Assembly (NCBI RefSeq): GCF_003050835.1
Contig: NZ_QAOJ01000001.1
Location: forward strand, 827,041-891,040
Direction of reading: 5' to 3'
Length of the DNA stretch: 64,000 nucleotides
Origin: Pseudomonas sp. GV071
Lineage (GTDB): Bacteria > Pseudomonadota > Gammaproteobacteria > Pseudomonadales > Pseudomonadaceae
In this document: positions 1-10,072 of the stretch, one piece after another
Numbering within the stretch: position 1 is the first letter of the stretch
Layout: every line of letters starts with the position of its first letter
Position numbers and translations under genes: made by a program
The notes under the pieces: model-generated
Databases searched by the model: none
What the model was told of the DNA's origin: nothing
The model's input: only the letters and a program-made list of their open reading frames with translations

Positions 1-834
1 CAGGAAATGGTCGGGCTGGGCGCGGCCAACCTGGCAACGGCGTTGTTCCAGGGCTTTCCCATCAGCAGCAGCTCGTCGCGCACACCCGTGGCTGAAGCGG
101 CCGGTGCGCGCACGCAGCTGACGGGCGTATTCGGTGCCCTGGGGGTGGCCCTCCTGCTGGTGTTCGCCCCCAACTTGCTCCAGCACTTGCCCAACAGCGC
201 CTTGGCCGCCGTGGTGATTGCCTCTGCCATCGGCCTGTTCGAGTTCAAAGACCTGCGCCGTATCTACCGCATTCAGCAGTGGGAGTTCTGGCTGTCGATC
301 ACCTGTTTCGTTGGCGTGGCAATACTCGGCGCGGTGCCCGGCATTGGCTTGGCGGTGGTGATCGCGGTGATCGAGTTTCTCTGGGACGGCTGGCGCCCCC
401 ATTACGCCGTGCTCGGCCGGGTAGATGGCATTCGTGGTTACCACGACCTGTCCCGCTACCCCCACGCCCGCCGGGTGCCCGGCCTGGTGTTGTTCCGCTG
501 GGACGCGCCGCTGTTCTTCGCCAACGCCGAACTGTTCCAGACCTGCGTCCTGCAAGCCATTGCCGAAGCCAGCAGCCCGGTGCGCCGCATCGTTGTTGCC
601 GCCGAACCGGTGACCAGCGTCGACGTGACCTCGGCTGACATGCTGATCGAACTGGAACAACAGCTGCGCGCCGCCGGCATCGAACTGCGCTTCGCCGAAC
701 TGAAAGACCCGGTGCGCGACAAACTGCTGCGCCTGGAAGTGCTGGAGCAGATCGGCAGCGACATTTTCCAGCCCACCGTTGGCGCCGCGGTGGATAGTTA
801 TCTGCAAGAACATGGCGTGGAGTGGACGCCGTAA
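1..834 (+). CDS. SulP-family anion transporter with STAS domain, C-terminal part
   Basis: The frame is open from the first base, so the gene begins upstream of the window; 277 residues are visible. The first half has the last hydrophobic helices of a SulP transporter core, including a short segment rich in small residues and serines (SSSSSR) near residue 23. The second half, from about residue 155, is a cytoplasmic STAS domain (RWDAPLFFANAE, then SVDVTSADML in the anti-sigma-antagonist-like loop). SulP proteins move sulfate, bicarbonate or other anions across the inner membrane; the substrate cannot be read here. Confidence 0.85.
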   Translation, partial: QEMVGLGAANLATALFQGFPISSSSSRTPVAEAAGARTQLTGVFGALGVALLLVFAPNLLQHLPNSALAAVVIASAIGLFEFKDLRRIYRIQQWEFWLSITCFVGVAILGAVPGIGLAVVIAVIEFLWDGWRPHYAVLGRVDGIRGYHDLSRYPHARRVPGLVLFRWDAPLFFANAELFQTCVLQAIAEASSPVRRIVVAAEPVTSVDVTSADMLIELEQQLRAAGIELRFAELKDPVRDKLLRLEVLEQIGSDIFQPTVGAAVDSYLQEHGVEWTP

Positions 835-875
835 GCGGCCCGCGTCAACTGCAACGCTGTAGCGGGAGAAACTCC

Positions 876-1337
876 ATGGAACTGATCAAAAACTTGGCCA
901 CCTGCCTCGGCGTGATCGCCGCGCTCTGGGGCCTGTACAAGTGCTTCACCGAGTTCGTCCTGCAAGGCACGCAGAAGCGCGCGGATATGTTTCTGAAGAA
1001 ACAGGGCGAGTACTTCGGCAACAAATCCTTCAACGACATTCGAGCCCTGCTGGAATTCGATGACCCCACACTGCAGGGCTTGAGCTTCGAAGAAAAACGC
1101 GCCTATCTGACCTTCTTCGAAGAAATCGCGGTACTGAAAAACAGCGGCCTGATCTCCGCCGACCTGGCCTATTACATGTTCGGCTACTACGCCAGCAAGT
1201 GCCTTGAGAGCCAGAACTTCTGGTCGAACATCAACAAGCAGGACATTTTCTGGAACGTGTTTTTACGCTTTGCCACCGAGATGCAGAGCCGCTTGCGCTC
1301 GCAGGGGGAGGTGGTGAGTCATGAGATCAGGTTTTAA
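876..1337 (+). CDS. hypothetical protein with one N-terminal membrane helix
   Basis: 153 residues starting MELIKNLATCLGVIAALWG. I chose the ATG at 876 because GGGAGAA lies about 6 bases upstream; a longer frame from 822 overlaps the SulP gene and has no ribosome site. Residues 6-28 form a probable membrane anchor; the rest is a soluble, charged, helical domain. No family recognised. It follows the SulP gene by about 40 bp on the same strand, so the two may be co-transcribed, and its end overlaps the end of the convergent protease gene by four bases. Confidence 0.6.
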   Translation: MELIKNLATCLGVIAALWGLYKCFTEFVLQGTQKRADMFLKKQGEYFGNKSFNDIRALLEFDDPTLQGLSFEEKRAYLTFFEEIAVLKNSGLISADLAYYMFGYYASKCLESQNFWSNINKQDIFWNVFLRFATEMQSRLRSQGEVVSHEIRF

Positions 1338-2557
1338 GCCTCGGTTAGTGCCTCATCCGAGGCGCGCATCAGCGGCTGAAGCACAGCCCTGACATGTCCC
1401 GCCAACGCATGCTGCATGGCCACGCCGGATTTTATTCGCGAGTTGCCGGCGAGCTGTTCGGCCAGCTGTAACTCACGTTCCATGCTCGCTCGGTCTCCCG
1501 CTAGCGCCGCCTCCAGAGCGCGGCTGCAGGGGGCGATGGTGGGGGCGTACCAGTCGATATCGCGGTTGCGTGGCAGCACATTCAAACCGGCAGCGTTGCG
1601 CTGCAGCATCGCTCGGCAAAAGGCCAATTCGGCGCGCAGGATGGCGATCACGGCAGCGGCAACTTCGCGCACGCCGGGGTTGGCATTGATTAGGTGCTCC
1701 AGCTGCTCGCCCAAGGCCACTGCGCGAGGCCAATCACCCGCAGCCTGCAGGAAGTCAAGTCGATAGGACAGGCTCACCAAAGGCGCAGGCATGGGTTGTT
1801 GATCCAGCAAGTCCAGATCGGCGGCGGGCAGGTCTGTTGCGGCGACGCCGGCGACGCTGAGGACCAGCAAACGGGTGTAGGCGAAGTCAGGGCGCTGCTC
1901 GTTGGGTTTGCGCCACCAGGCCAGTAGCTGGGCGCCGTCGCTGTGTATTTGCCGGTGCGTGGGCACCAGGTTGGCGAGGCCCAAACCGAGGTTGATGGCG
2001 GCAAACGCCAGCATGCAGCCAGCTACCGAAGTAGAGGTGTTGAGGGTGAGCAGGGCGAGCAGTACGCAGAGTGCGGCAGTGAGCACATTCAGTAGCGGGC
2101 CCATGGCGATAAACCACAGACGCCCGCGCCGCCACGGACGATTGGCGTTGTCCGCGGCGATAACGTAGCCGTCGAAGCGCTGGCCTTTGCGGCGCCGGGT
2201 TTTGCGGTAGCGCACGCCTTGGTTCAGCAGTTGCAATTCGAGGGCAAAAGCCCGCACAAACAGCACTGTCATGCCGCCCAACCGCGCGCCCAGCCAGTGG
2301 CCGCCTTCATGCACGACAACGGCCAGGAACCCCAGCAATACCGCCAGAACAATGGTGGAGTAGGGCTGTGGCCAGCCATCAAGGGTGATTCCGAGTAATG
2401 CCCCGGCTACGGCAAAACCCGCGATGCTGATCGCGGCTTGCACGATCAGCATGAGCACATTGAACCACTTGGCCAGACGGGCGTTGTTCATGCGAGGCAC
2501 AGCAGGGCGAGAGGGGAAAGAAGCGGAAGCATCGAAAATCCTTTTCAGTGGGGGCAT
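1334..2557 (-). CDS. M50-like membrane metalloprotease
   Basis: 407 residues. A zinc-binding HEGGH lies at residues 83-87 in a predicted membrane helix, with a GPLLN motif in a later helix and NLVP followed by a serine-aspartate-glycine (SDGAQLL) further on. This is the arrangement of site-2-protease-type M50 peptidases, where that aspartate is the third zinc ligand. About four to five hydrophobic helices occupy the first half; the last 180 residues are soluble and alpha-helical, perhaps TPR-like. No strong ribosome site is seen, so the methionine at residue 23 (MNNARL) is an alternative start. The substrate is unknown. Confidence 0.7.
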   Translation of the reverse strand: MPPLKRIFDASASFPSRPAVPRMNNARLAKWFNVLMLIVQAAISIAGFAVAGALLGITLDGWPQPYSTIVLAVLLGFLAVVVHEGGHWLGARLGGMTVLFVRAFALELQLLNQGVRYRKTRRRKGQRFDGYVIAADNANRPWRRGRLWFIAMGPLLNVLTAALCVLLALLTLNTSTSVAGCMLAFAAINLGLGLANLVPTHRQIHSDGAQLLAWWRKPNEQRPDFAYTRLLVLSVAGVAATDLPAADLDLLDQQPMPAPLVSLSYRLDFLQAAGDWPRAVALGEQLEHLINANPGVREVAAAVIAILRAELAFCRAMLQRNAAGLNVLPRNRDIDWYAPTIAPCSRALEAALAGDRASMERELQLAEQLAGNSRIKSGVAMQHALAGHVRAVLQPLMRASDEALTEA

Positions 2558-2617
2558 CCATGGCCAGGGACGAGACGCTACTGAAGCGCCGCAGGTTTGT
2601 CTATTGCCAGGCTTGGC

Positions 2618-5434
2618 TTAACCCAAAGCCTTGAGCACATGCCGCGCCGCCTCGAAGTCGGCACTGTCGAAGCCCTCGGTAAACGAGGCCAGCAGGCTGC
2701 TCAGCTCTTCGTTGGCGCGGGCCGACTGCCCCTGTTTGCCCCAGAGCCGGGCCAGGCTGGTGGTGGCGCGCAGTTCCCAGGATTTCATCTGGTGTTGCCG
2801 GGCAATCTGCCGGGCGCGCAGCAGCAGCGCTTCGCCGTCGGCATTGCCGGCATTCAGGAGCAGATCGCCGTGGCAGCGCAGCAGTTCGGGCAGAGCCGAT
2901 TGGTCGTCGGCGTTGCTGGCGTGGGCTATGGCGATCTGGATCAGGCGCAGGGCTTCGCTCGGGCGTTCGCGTTGGGCCAACAGGGTGCAGAGTGCAGAGG
3001 TGTAGGGCGCGAGGTAGGAGGCATGACGGACCCGGCCGAGGCGCTCCAGGGCTGGGCTGATGATGCTGTCGTAGGCCTGCGGATCGCCTTGCCAGAGGTG
3101 GTACAAACCACTCCAGAATTCGCCGCCCCAGAACTGTCCGGCACCGATCGAATGGGCGCCAAGCTGGTGCCAGCTGCGTGCTTCCAGCAGGCGTTGGCTG
3201 GGTCGGGCCAGGGCCGCGACACCGCCGGTTAGCAAGGCGATGGGGCAGGTGCTCATGGTCAATACATGCCAGCGGCTGGCCAGGTGACCGGTGCTGGCAG
3301 CCTGCAATTCGGCTTCTTTGAGGGCCTTGGCGGCCTGGTCGGGGAAACCTTGCAGCCACAGGGTGTAAGCCAGCGCGCACAGGGCCACGGCTTTCTGGTC
3401 GTAGGCGTAGCGAAGGATATGCCGTTGCCGCAACTCGTCGGGGTAGGCGCGCATCACGTCTTCAAGGCCGCTGCGGGCATCGTGCAATTGGCCCAGGCAC
3501 AGTCTGGAGAGGGCAATCATGCGCAGCGCCACCCATTCATCGCCAGCGTTTGGTTGCTGCTTGGCGTGCTGGAGGAAGTCTTCGGCAATCCGCAGGTTCT
3601 GCTGATAAGGCCCGTTCAGGTAGCCGTGGGCCCACAGGCCCCAGATGGCCAGCGCCTGGTGGTCGTGGTCGGCAAGGCGTTCGGCAATCGCCAGGGTGTG
3701 CAGAAACGCTTCGCGGGTTTCGTCGGTGGCGCCGGTATAGAGCAAGGCTTTGCCGCGCACGGCTTTGAGCTTCATCACCTTACGCTCGAACAGCTCCGGG
3801 CTGGCCAGGTGGGCAAGGGCGCGGTTGGCGCTGAGCAGGCATTCATTAACTTGCGAGCGCTGCAGCCAGAACGACAGGGCGGCGATGGTCAGGTCGATAC
3901 CCAGGGCCGTGGCGCGCTGTTCGTCGAGGGTCCAGCGCAGCGCTTCGCGCAAGTCTTCTTGCAGCTCTTCGCAGACCACGCCGCGCGGTGAAGCGCCGAA
4001 TTCCCAGAGCGGCGCGGCGCTGGAAAATACCTCCAGTAAATAGAGCGCATGCAGGCGGTGGGTGGCCGCGGTTTCGCCATACTCGCGGAGTTTTTCGTTG
4101 GCGTAGCTGCGGGTCACTTCCAGCAGCCGGTACTTCACGCTGCTGGGATCGTGCTGCAGGGCCAGCAGGGATTTGGCCACCAGGTTGGCAATGCCTTTCA
4201 CCACTGCGTCGGCGCTCAGTTCGGCGGATACGCCCACGGCCAGCGCGGCCTCCAAACCAAAGGCGCCGGCAAACACACCGAGGCGGCGCAACAGCAGGCG
4301 TTCGTTGTCGGCCAGCAGGTTGAAGCTCCAGTCCAGGGTCGCACGCAGGGTTTGCTGACGGGGCAGGGCCGAGCGGTTGCCACCGGCGAGCAGGTCCAGT
4401 TGGTTTTCCAGACGCTCGGCCACCACTCGCAGACCCAGGCTGGTGACCTGAGCGGCGGCCAGTTCGATGGCCAGGGGAATGCCGTCGAGACGGCGGCAGA
4501 TGCGCGCTTTCAATTCGACGGCCATCGGCACGGCGTCGAGCGGGGAGTGGCCATGCTCCAGGCGCGCTTCGAACAGCTGTACGGCGCTGGCGGCTTGCAC
4601 GGCGTGTGGGTCGGCGTCGGCGGCCGGCACTTCCAGGGCGGCGACGCGAAACAGGTGTTCGCCCTCGATGCGCAACGCTTCGCGGCTGGTGGCCAGCACC
4701 TGCAGGCTGCGGTTGCACACCAGCAAGGTTTCCACGGCCGTGGCGGCGGCTTCGACCAGGTGCTCGCAGTTGTCCAGCACCAACAGAATGCGTTGGCCGA
4801 TCAGGCTCGCGGCGATCTGTTCGAGGCTGGCACTGCCACTGGCCGGGGCCAGGCCGAGGGCGGCGGCCAGGGTCGGCACCAGGAATTCATCGGTGGACAG
4901 CGGCGCCAGGTCGGCCAGGCACACTCGGTCGCTGAACAAGCTACCGAGATTACGGGCGCAGGCCAGGGCCAAGCGGGTTTTGCCGATGCCGCCGGGGCCG
5001 ATCAGGGTGACCAGGCGTTGCTGACGAATGCTGTCTTCAAGGGCTGCCAGGGCGCTTTCGCGGCCAATCAGCCGCGACACGCTGGCGGGAATAAACAGGT
5101 TGTCGCGGGGGCTTGGTTGTTCCGCGTGAGCCGATAGCTGATAGCCGCGCCCGGACACCGTGCGGATCGCCGCACGCTCGGCGCCGAGGGCTTTGCGCAG
5201 TAGGGAAATCTGCGCCTCCAGGGTGTTCTCTTCGACGATGCGCCCAGCCCACACCGCCTGCATCAGCTCGTCTTTGCTGACCACCTGGCCGTTGGCTTCA
5301 AGCAGCGTCAGCAACACATCGAAGGCGCGGCCATGCAGTTCCACGGCCTGGCCGTGCACGCGCAGCAGGCGTTTGCCGGGAAGCACTTCGCAGCTGCCAA
5401 AACGCAGGAGGCCCGCTGAAGTAGGGGAGTTCAT
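2618..5434 (-). CDS. winged-helix / NB-ARC-type ATPase / TPR transcriptional regulator
   Basis: 938 residues. Residues 8-100 are an OmpR-like winged-helix DNA-binding domain (Trans_reg_C). Residues 120-400 are a STAND-class ATPase with Walker A GPGGIGKTR at about 146-154 and Walker B ILLVLDNCEH near 216-225. The C-terminal half is helical and repeat-rich, as in TPR signal-sensing domains. Such proteins are cytoplasmic regulators activated by ligand and nucleotide. It is divergent from the haloperoxidase-type hydrolase at 5676 across 241 bp, so that gene and the following hydrolase and catalase are the obvious candidate targets (inference from position). Confidence 0.85.
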   Translation of the reverse strand: MNSPTSAGLLRFGSCEVLPGKRLLRVHGQAVELHGRAFDVLLTLLEANGQVVSKDELMQAVWAGRIVEENTLEAQISLLRKALGAERAAIRTVSGRGYQLSAHAEQPSPRDNLFIPASVSRLIGRESALAALEDSIRQQRLVTLIGPGGIGKTRLALACARNLGSLFSDRVCLADLAPLSTDEFLVPTLAAALGLAPASGSASLEQIAASLIGQRILLVLDNCEHLVEAAATAVETLLVCNRSLQVLATSREALRIEGEHLFRVAALEVPAADADPHAVQAASAVQLFEARLEHGHSPLDAVPMAVELKARICRRLDGIPLAIELAAAQVTSLGLRVVAERLENQLDLLAGGNRSALPRQQTLRATLDWSFNLLADNERLLLRRLGVFAGAFGLEAALAVGVSAELSADAVVKGIANLVAKSLLALQHDPSSVKYRLLEVTRSYANEKLREYGETAATHRLHALYLLEVFSSAAPLWEFGASPRGVVCEELQEDLREALRWTLDEQRATALGIDLTIAALSFWLQRSQVNECLLSANRALAHLASPELFERKVMKLKAVRGKALLYTGATDETREAFLHTLAIAERLADHDHQALAIWGLWAHGYLNGPYQQNLRIAEDFLQHAKQQPNAGDEWVALRMIALSRLCLGQLHDARSGLEDVMRAYPDELRQRHILRYAYDQKAVALCALAYTLWLQGFPDQAAKALKEAELQAASTGHLASRWHVLTMSTCPIALLTGGVAALARPSQRLLEARSWHQLGAHSIGAGQFWGGEFWSGLYHLWQGDPQAYDSIISPALERLGRVRHASYLAPYTSALCTLLAQRERPSEALRLIQIAIAHASNADDQSALPELLRCHGDLLLNAGNADGEALLLRARQIARQHQMKSWELRATTSLARLWGKQGQSARANEELSSLLASFTEGFDSADFEAARHVLKALG

Positions 5435-5675
5435 TGCGCATCCTCGCGCTGGGCTGGCTCGTTAAAGGGAACGGCGTACTACGCACACAACCTGACGGGC
5501 CCGGACTGACGCATACGATGTCCTACAACGGCGCTGGGTAAGCTAATCACAAAAATCAGCTTTCTTCAGCTTTTCTACAGGACCCCGCCGGGCCGTCTGA
5601 TTAGCCTCGTGCTCCAACCCATCATGCCTGCGGCGACGTTGAGGGTGACCAACAACCCGATTCTGGAGAGACCAC

Positions 5676-6500
5676 ATGGGCACCATCACAACACGCGACG
5701 GCAGCGAAATTTATTACAAGGATTGGGGCAGCGGCCCGGTGGTGGTGCTCAGCCACGGCTGGCCACTGAACGCCGATAGCTGGGAGTCGCAAATGTTCTT
5801 CCTGGCCGCCAACGGGTTTCGGGTGATTGCCCATGACCGCCGCGGCCACGGGCGTTCCAGCCAGCCGTGGGACGGCAACGAAATGGACACCTACGCCGAT
5901 GACCTGGCGCAGCTGCTCGACCACTTGGATGTGCGCGACGCCGCGTTGTTTGGCTTCTCCACCGGTGGCGGTGAAGTGGCCCGTTACATCGGCCGCCATG
6001 GCACCGGGCGAGTGGCCAAGGCCGGGCTGATTTCCGCGGTGCCGCCGCTGATGCTGAAGACCGACAGCAACCCCGGCGGCCTGCCGATTTCGGTGTTCGA
6101 TGGCATTCGTGCCGGCTCGATTGCCGACCGCTCGCAGCTGTACAAGGACATCGCCAGCGGCCCGTTCTTTGGCTACAACCGCCCAGGCGCCAAACCCTCC
6201 CAGGGCGTCATCGATGCCTTCTGGATGCAGGGCATGATGGCCGGGCACAAAAATGCCTACGACTGCATCAAGGCGTTTTCGGAAACCGACTTTCGCGAGG
6301 ACCTGAAGAAGTTCGACGTGCCCACCCTGATTCTGCACGGCGACGATGACCAGATCGTGCCGGTGGACGCCGCCGCCCGGGCATCCGCCGAGCTGGTGCG
6401 CAACGCCAAGCTGGTGATCTACCCCGGCGCCCCCCACGGCATCACCGACACCCACAAGGACAAACTCAACGCCGACCTGCTGGCCTTCCTGCGCAGCTGA
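5676..6500 (+). CDS. alpha/beta hydrolase, cofactor-free haloperoxidase / esterase type
   Basis: 274 residues. The catalytic triad is visible: nucleophile Ser95 in GFSTGGG, Asp225 in HGDDDQIVP and His254 in GAPHGI; the oxyanion-hole HGWP is at residues 27-30. The length and the motif [12 protein letters not shown] are typical of the non-heme, metal-free chloroperoxidase family of Pseudomonas and Streptomyces. These act in vivo mainly as esterases or perhydrolases. Followed 51 bp downstream by an isochorismatase-like hydrolase. Confidence 0.88.
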   Translation: MGTITTRDGSEIYYKDWGSGPVVVLSHGWPLNADSWESQMFFLAANGFRVIAHDRRGHGRSSQPWDGNEMDTYADDLAQLLDHLDVRDAALFGFSTGGGEVARYIGRHGTGRVAKAGLISAVPPLMLKTDSNPGGLPISVFDGIRAGSIADRSQLYKDIASGPFFGYNRPGAKPSQGVIDAFWMQGMMAGHKNAYDCIKAFSETDFREDLKKFDVPTLILHGDDDQIVPVDAAARASAELVRNAKLVIYPGAPHGITDTHKDKLNADLLAFLRS

Positions 6501-6510
6501 GCCCTCATTT

Positions 6511-6531
6511 GCCCGGCCATTACGGCCGGGC
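6511..6531 (+). other. GC-rich hairpin between two co-directional genes
   Basis: Perfect 8-bp stem GCCCGGCC / GGCCGGGC with loop ATTAC just after the hydrolase stop codon and about 20 bp before the next gene. There is no T-tract, so it is more likely an mRNA-stabilising or attenuating hairpin than a terminator. Confidence 0.5.
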
Positions 6532-6551
6532 CCCTCGAAAGGAGCATCGCT

Positions 6552-7121
6552 ATGAGCGGTAAAAAAGCATTGATCGTGGTCGACATCCAGAACGACTACT
6601 TCCCCGGCGGCCTGTGGACCCTGAGCAAGGTCGAAGCGGCAGCCGCCAAGGCGGCGCAAGTGATTGCCGCGTTTCGCGACAGCGGTGATCTGGTGGTGCA
6701 TATCCGCCACGAGTTCACCAGCGCCGACGCGCCATTCTTCCGCCCCCACAGCGAAGGCGCGAAGCTGCACCCCAGCGTAATCAACCAGCCGGAAGAGCCG
6801 GTGGTGCTCAAACACTTCATCAACTCGTTTCGCGAAACCGAGCTCAAGCCGATCCTCGACGCCCAGGGCATTGATGAGCTGATTGTGGTCGGCAACATGA
6901 GCCATATGTGCGTGCACGGCATCACCCGCGCTGCTGTCGACTTCGGCTACCGGACCACCGTGCTGCACGACGCCTGCGCCACCCTCGACCTTGAATTCGA
7001 TGGGGTAAAAGTACCGGCCGCCCATGTGCATGCAGCCTTTATGGCGGCGCTGAGTTTCGGTTATGCGCCGGTGATTTCAACTGCCGAATACCTCGGCCAG
7101 CATGTGCGCAATGCCGCATAA
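6552..7121 (+). CDS. cysteine hydrolase of the isochorismatase superfamily
   Basis: 189 residues with the Asp-Lys-Cys triad of the family: Asp11 in VVDIQNDYFPGG, Lys87 in VLKHFINSF and Cys120 in SHMCVHG. AAAGGAG lies 7-8 bases before the ATG. Members hydrolyse C-N or vinyl-ether bonds (nicotinamidase, isochorismatase, N-carbamoylsarcosine amidase); the substrate is not inferable. The position between a haloperoxidase-like esterase and a catalase suggests one stress-related transcription unit. Confidence 0.85.
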   Translation: MSGKKALIVVDIQNDYFPGGLWTLSKVEAAAAKAAQVIAAFRDSGDLVVHIRHEFTSADAPFFRPHSEGAKLHPSVINQPEEPVVLKHFINSFRETELKPILDAQGIDELIVVGNMSHMCVHGITRAAVDFGYRTTVLHDACATLDLEFDGVKVPAAHVHAAFMAALSFGYAPVISTAEYLGQHVRNAA

Positions 7122-7264
7122 AACGTTTGCGCGGCGTGACCAATGCTGCGGCACTGGGCACGCCCGAGGGCGGTGGCAGCATCCACAGTGACCGGGCTGG
7201 CAACGGGTCGCCGCCCATCACCTGGACTGCCGAGTAAACCGTCTACCCAATAAGGAGCATGCCC

Positions 7265-8698
7265 ATGAACAAGCTCACCACTGCCTTCGGCGCCCCGGTC
7301 GGAGACAACCAGAACATCCAGACCGCCGGCCCGCGTGGCCCGGCGTTGCTGCAGGACGTGTGGTTTATTGAAAAGCTCGCGCATTTCGACCGTGAGGTGA
7401 TTCCAGAGCGGCGGATGCACGCCAAGGGTTCCGGTGCCTATGGCACCTTCACCGTGACCCACGACATCACCCGCTATACCAAAGCCGCGTTGTTCTCGGC
7501 AGTGGGTAAACAGACGGATATGTTTGTGCGCTTTTCCACCGTGGCGGGCGAGCGTGGCGCGGCGGATGCCGAGCGCGACATACGTGGTTTTGCCCTGAAG
7601 TTCTACACCGAGCAAGGCAACTGGGACCTGGTCGGCAACAACACGCCGGTGTTCTTTTTGCGCGATCCGCTGAAGTTTCCCGACCTCAATCATGCGGTCA
7701 AACGCGACCCGCACACCGGCATGCGCAGCGCGCAGAACAACTGGGATTTCTGGACCAACCTGCCGGAAGCCCTGCACCAGGTGACCATCGTCATGAGCGA
7801 CCGCGGCATCCCGCGCAGCTACCGGCACATGCATGGGTTTGGCAGCCACACCTTCAGTTTGCTCAACGCCAACAACGAACGGCACTGGGTGAAATTCACC
7901 TGGCGCTCGCAACAGGGCATCCAGAACTTCTCCGATGCCGAGGCGGCGCAGGTGGCTGGCGGCGACCGTGAAAGCCACCAGCGCGACCTGTTCGGCAGCA
8001 TCGAAAACGGAGAATTTCCGCGCTGGACCCTGTACATCCAGGTGATGCCCGAGCGCGAAGCGGGCAGCTATCACCTCAACCCGTTCGACCTCACCAAGGT
8101 CTGGCCACACCGCGATTACCCGTTGATCGAAGTGGGCACCATCGAGCTCAATCGCAACCCGGCCAACGTGTTTGCCGAGGTCGAGCAGGCCGCATTCAAC
8201 CGAGGCAATGTGGTGCCGGGGGTGAGTTTTTCGCCGGACAAAATGCTCCAGGGCCGGCTGTTTTCCTATGGCGATGCGCAGCGCTATCGGCTGGGCGTCA
8301 ACCACGCGGCGATTCCAGTCAACGCCCCACGCTGCCCAGTACACAGCTACCACCGCGACGGCCAGATGCGCGTCGACGGCAACCACGGCCAGCTGTTGGC
8401 GTATGAGCCCAACAGTTTCAGCGAATGGGTGGAACAGCCGGAATTCCTTGAGCCGCCGCTGAGCCTGGAAGGCGCGGCGGACCACTGGAACCACCGGGTG
8501 GATGACGACTACTTCTCGCAACCACGGGCGCTTTTTCAGCTGATGTCGCCGGCGCAGCAACAGACGCTGTTTGATAACACCGCACGGGCCATCAACGGCG
8601 CCACGCAGCAGGTCAAAGCGCGGCATATCCATAACTGCACCCAGGCAGATCCTGCCTATGGCGCGGGCGTGGCGGCGGCAATTGAGCGCCTGGGCTGA
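7265..8698 (+). CDS. monofunctional heme catalase, small-subunit type
   Basis: 477 residues with the three key catalase residues: distal His52 in [12 protein letters not shown], Asn125 in VGNNTPVFF and proximal heme-ligand Tyr335 in FSYGDAQRY. It disproportionates hydrogen peroxide; the length fits the small-subunit, NADPH-binding clade. There is no signal peptide, so it is cytoplasmic. TAAGGAG at 7251-7257 is one base from an ATG at 7259 but 7 bases from the ATG at 7265, so the latter is the better start. Confidence 0.93.
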   Translation: MNKLTTAFGAPVGDNQNIQTAGPRGPALLQDVWFIEKLAHFDREVIPERRMHAKGSGAYGTFTVTHDITRYTKAALFSAVGKQTDMFVRFSTVAGERGAADAERDIRGFALKFYTEQGNWDLVGNNTPVFFLRDPLKFPDLNHAVKRDPHTGMRSAQNNWDFWTNLPEALHQVTIVMSDRGIPRSYRHMHGFGSHTFSLLNANNERHWVKFTWRSQQGIQNFSDAEAAQVAGGDRESHQRDLFGSIENGEFPRWTLYIQVMPEREAGSYHLNPFDLTKVWPHRDYPLIEVGTIELNRNPANVFAEVEQAAFNRGNVVPGVSFSPDKMLQGRLFSYGDAQRYRLGVNHAAIPVNAPRCPVHSYHRDGQMRVDGNHGQLLAYEPNSFSEWVEQPEFLEPPLSLEGAADHWNHRVDDDYFSQPRALFQLMSPAQQQTLFDNTARAINGATQQVKARHIHNCTQADPAYGAGVAAAIERLG

Positions 8699-9022
8699 AG
8701 CAGTAGGAGAGGGGGGCTGAGCGGTTGGCGGCTGGGGTTGTCAGTCTTTTACTGGGAAAATATGGACAAAAGCGCTTATCTCATTTCGCTATCTTTATAT
8801 GGAAATACAATAGGTTAGCGCGCGCTGATCGCTATTTGAGCGAACCCAGCTCAGGCACCGGGAAACGCTACATGTAGCGTCCTATGCACAGACTTATGCA
8901 CAGATATTGTGGATATCTGAGGGCGCAAAACCATTTATTTAGCGTTGTCTGGCGGCGCGCCTTGACAGGGAAAATGCTCGCCAGCCACAGTCAGGCCATA
9001 GCAACCGATCTGAACCATCACC
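8699..9022. other. intergenic region with DnaA-box-like cluster and palindrome
   Basis: 324 bp without a convincing gene. It holds a perfect 16-bp palindrome ACGCTACATGTAGCGT at 8865-8880. Directly after it are three 9-mers close to the DnaA box TTATNCACA: CTATGCACA (8882-8890), TTATGCACA (8894-8902, exact) and ATATCCACA on the minus strand (8908-8916). An AT-rich stretch lies at about 8775-8815. It may bind DnaA or simply contain the LysE promoter. Confidence 0.4.
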
Positions 9023-9655
9023 ATGACTTACCTGGCGTCACTCCTGTTAATAAGCGGCATCTACCTGGCCGTACTGGCCAGCCCTGGGCCCAATTTTTTT
9101 ATCCTCAGCCAGATGGCAATGGAAGGCCGGCGCCGTGAGGCGCGTTATGTAGTGTTGGGGCTTACCACCGGTTCGATTTTCTGGGTGCTGGTGGCCTTGG
9201 CAGGCGTGGCCACATTGTTGGCGCAACATCCTTGGTTGGCGTCGGCGTTACGGGTGGTCGGGGCCAGTTATCTGATTTGGTATGGCGCGAAGTTGCTGTG
9301 GTCGGCGATTTCACCAGCGCCGGCACGCACAGTGAGTGAGCAGCAGGACCTGGGCGGTGCGAATCGCTGGGCAGCGTACAGGACCGGATTGCTGACAGGC
9401 GTCACCAATCCGAAAGGCGCGGCATTCTGGACCAGCGCATTTGCCGTGGTGTTTCCCGTCAGCGCGCCGTTGTGGTTCTACGGCGTGACGGTGTTGTTGG
9501 TGGCGACGTTGTCGTTGGCTTGGCATCTGGCGATTACGCAGGTGTTTGGCACAGCAGCGCTGCGAGCGTTTTATCTGCGCATTGAACGTGGCGTAAACGG
9601 TGTAGCCGGCACTGGGTTGATTGCCTTGGGCTTGCAGCGAGTGATGTCGAGATAG
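9023..9655 (+). CDS. LysE/RhtB-family amino-acid exporter
   Basis: 210 residues, strongly hydrophobic, with about six membrane helices. The family signature SPGPNFF lies at residues 20-26 directly after the first helix. A typical G-A-x-Y-L motif (VVGASYLIWYGAKLL) follows near residue 75, and a second conserved block TGVTNPKGAAFW near 123. Members export amino acids or their derivatives across the inner membrane. No strong ribosome site is visible before the ATG. It ends the left housekeeping block. Confidence 0.88.
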   Translation: MTYLASLLLISGIYLAVLASPGPNFFILSQMAMEGRRREARYVVLGLTTGSIFWVLVALAGVATLLAQHPWLASALRVVGASYLIWYGAKLLWSAISPAPARTVSEQQDLGGANRWAAYRTGLLTGVTNPKGAAFWTSAFAVVFPVSAPLWFYGVTVLLVATLSLAWHLAITQVFGTAALRAFYLRIERGVNGVAGTGLIALGLQRVMSR

Positions 9656-9931
9656 GTGAGCAGTGAAAGGGATGTTTCGATGAAGTCCGCTTATCCCTTT
9701 GATTTCCCTATACTTGATTTAACATAATATACATTATGCGAACCTTCGTATTGGGTTTTGGGAATACGACTACTGCGGAATTTTGTCGGAACTCTTTAAA
9801 AGCCAGAATTATTCTTTAAAAACAATAACCTTGAAAAACAGTCGGTTACTGTGATTATTTGACCGAAAAGCTCCGCTATTATTGTCTTTGAGCAACCTCG
9901 CCTGTTTCTATATGGTGAGCGATTCGGAGCG

Positions 9932-10072
9932 TTAGATTGTTCCTTCCAAAAGCATTTGGGAAAGATCGCTGGTCGGGCTCCAAATTCCGTCCACGCTTTC
10001 AAGATAGCTCTGGCAAAGGGAAACGATACCGTTAAGGACATTCCCAGTGAACCCAGACGACGAAAGAATCAA
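9932..10072 (-). pseudogene. detached C-terminus of the Mrr-like nuclease (after in-frame TGA)
   Basis: Reading on in the same frame past the TGA at 10073-10075 gives 46 more residues, beginning LILSSSGFTGNVLNGI, before a TAA at 9932-9934. The GFT-containing strand is what follows the E-x-K strand in Mrr-type catalytic domains, so this stretch is the missing end of the nuclease. It has no start of its own. Downstream to 9656 I see only AT-rich sequence with a 16-bp inverted repeat at 9723-9738 (CATAAT / ATTATG) and no gene. Confidence 0.65.

Noticed and set aside
5622..8632. Two long minus-strand frames (469 and 523 residues) opposite the hydrolase and catalase genes
   Set aside because: They are antisense to clear enzymes whose catalytic motifs are in the plus frames; composition (His/Val/Gly-rich) is that of antisense shadows in GC-rich DNA.
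9796..10041. 81-residue open frame on the minus strand
   Set aside because: No ribosome site or recognisable family, and it overlaps in another frame the continuation of the nuclease domain at 9932-10072, which explains the sequence better.
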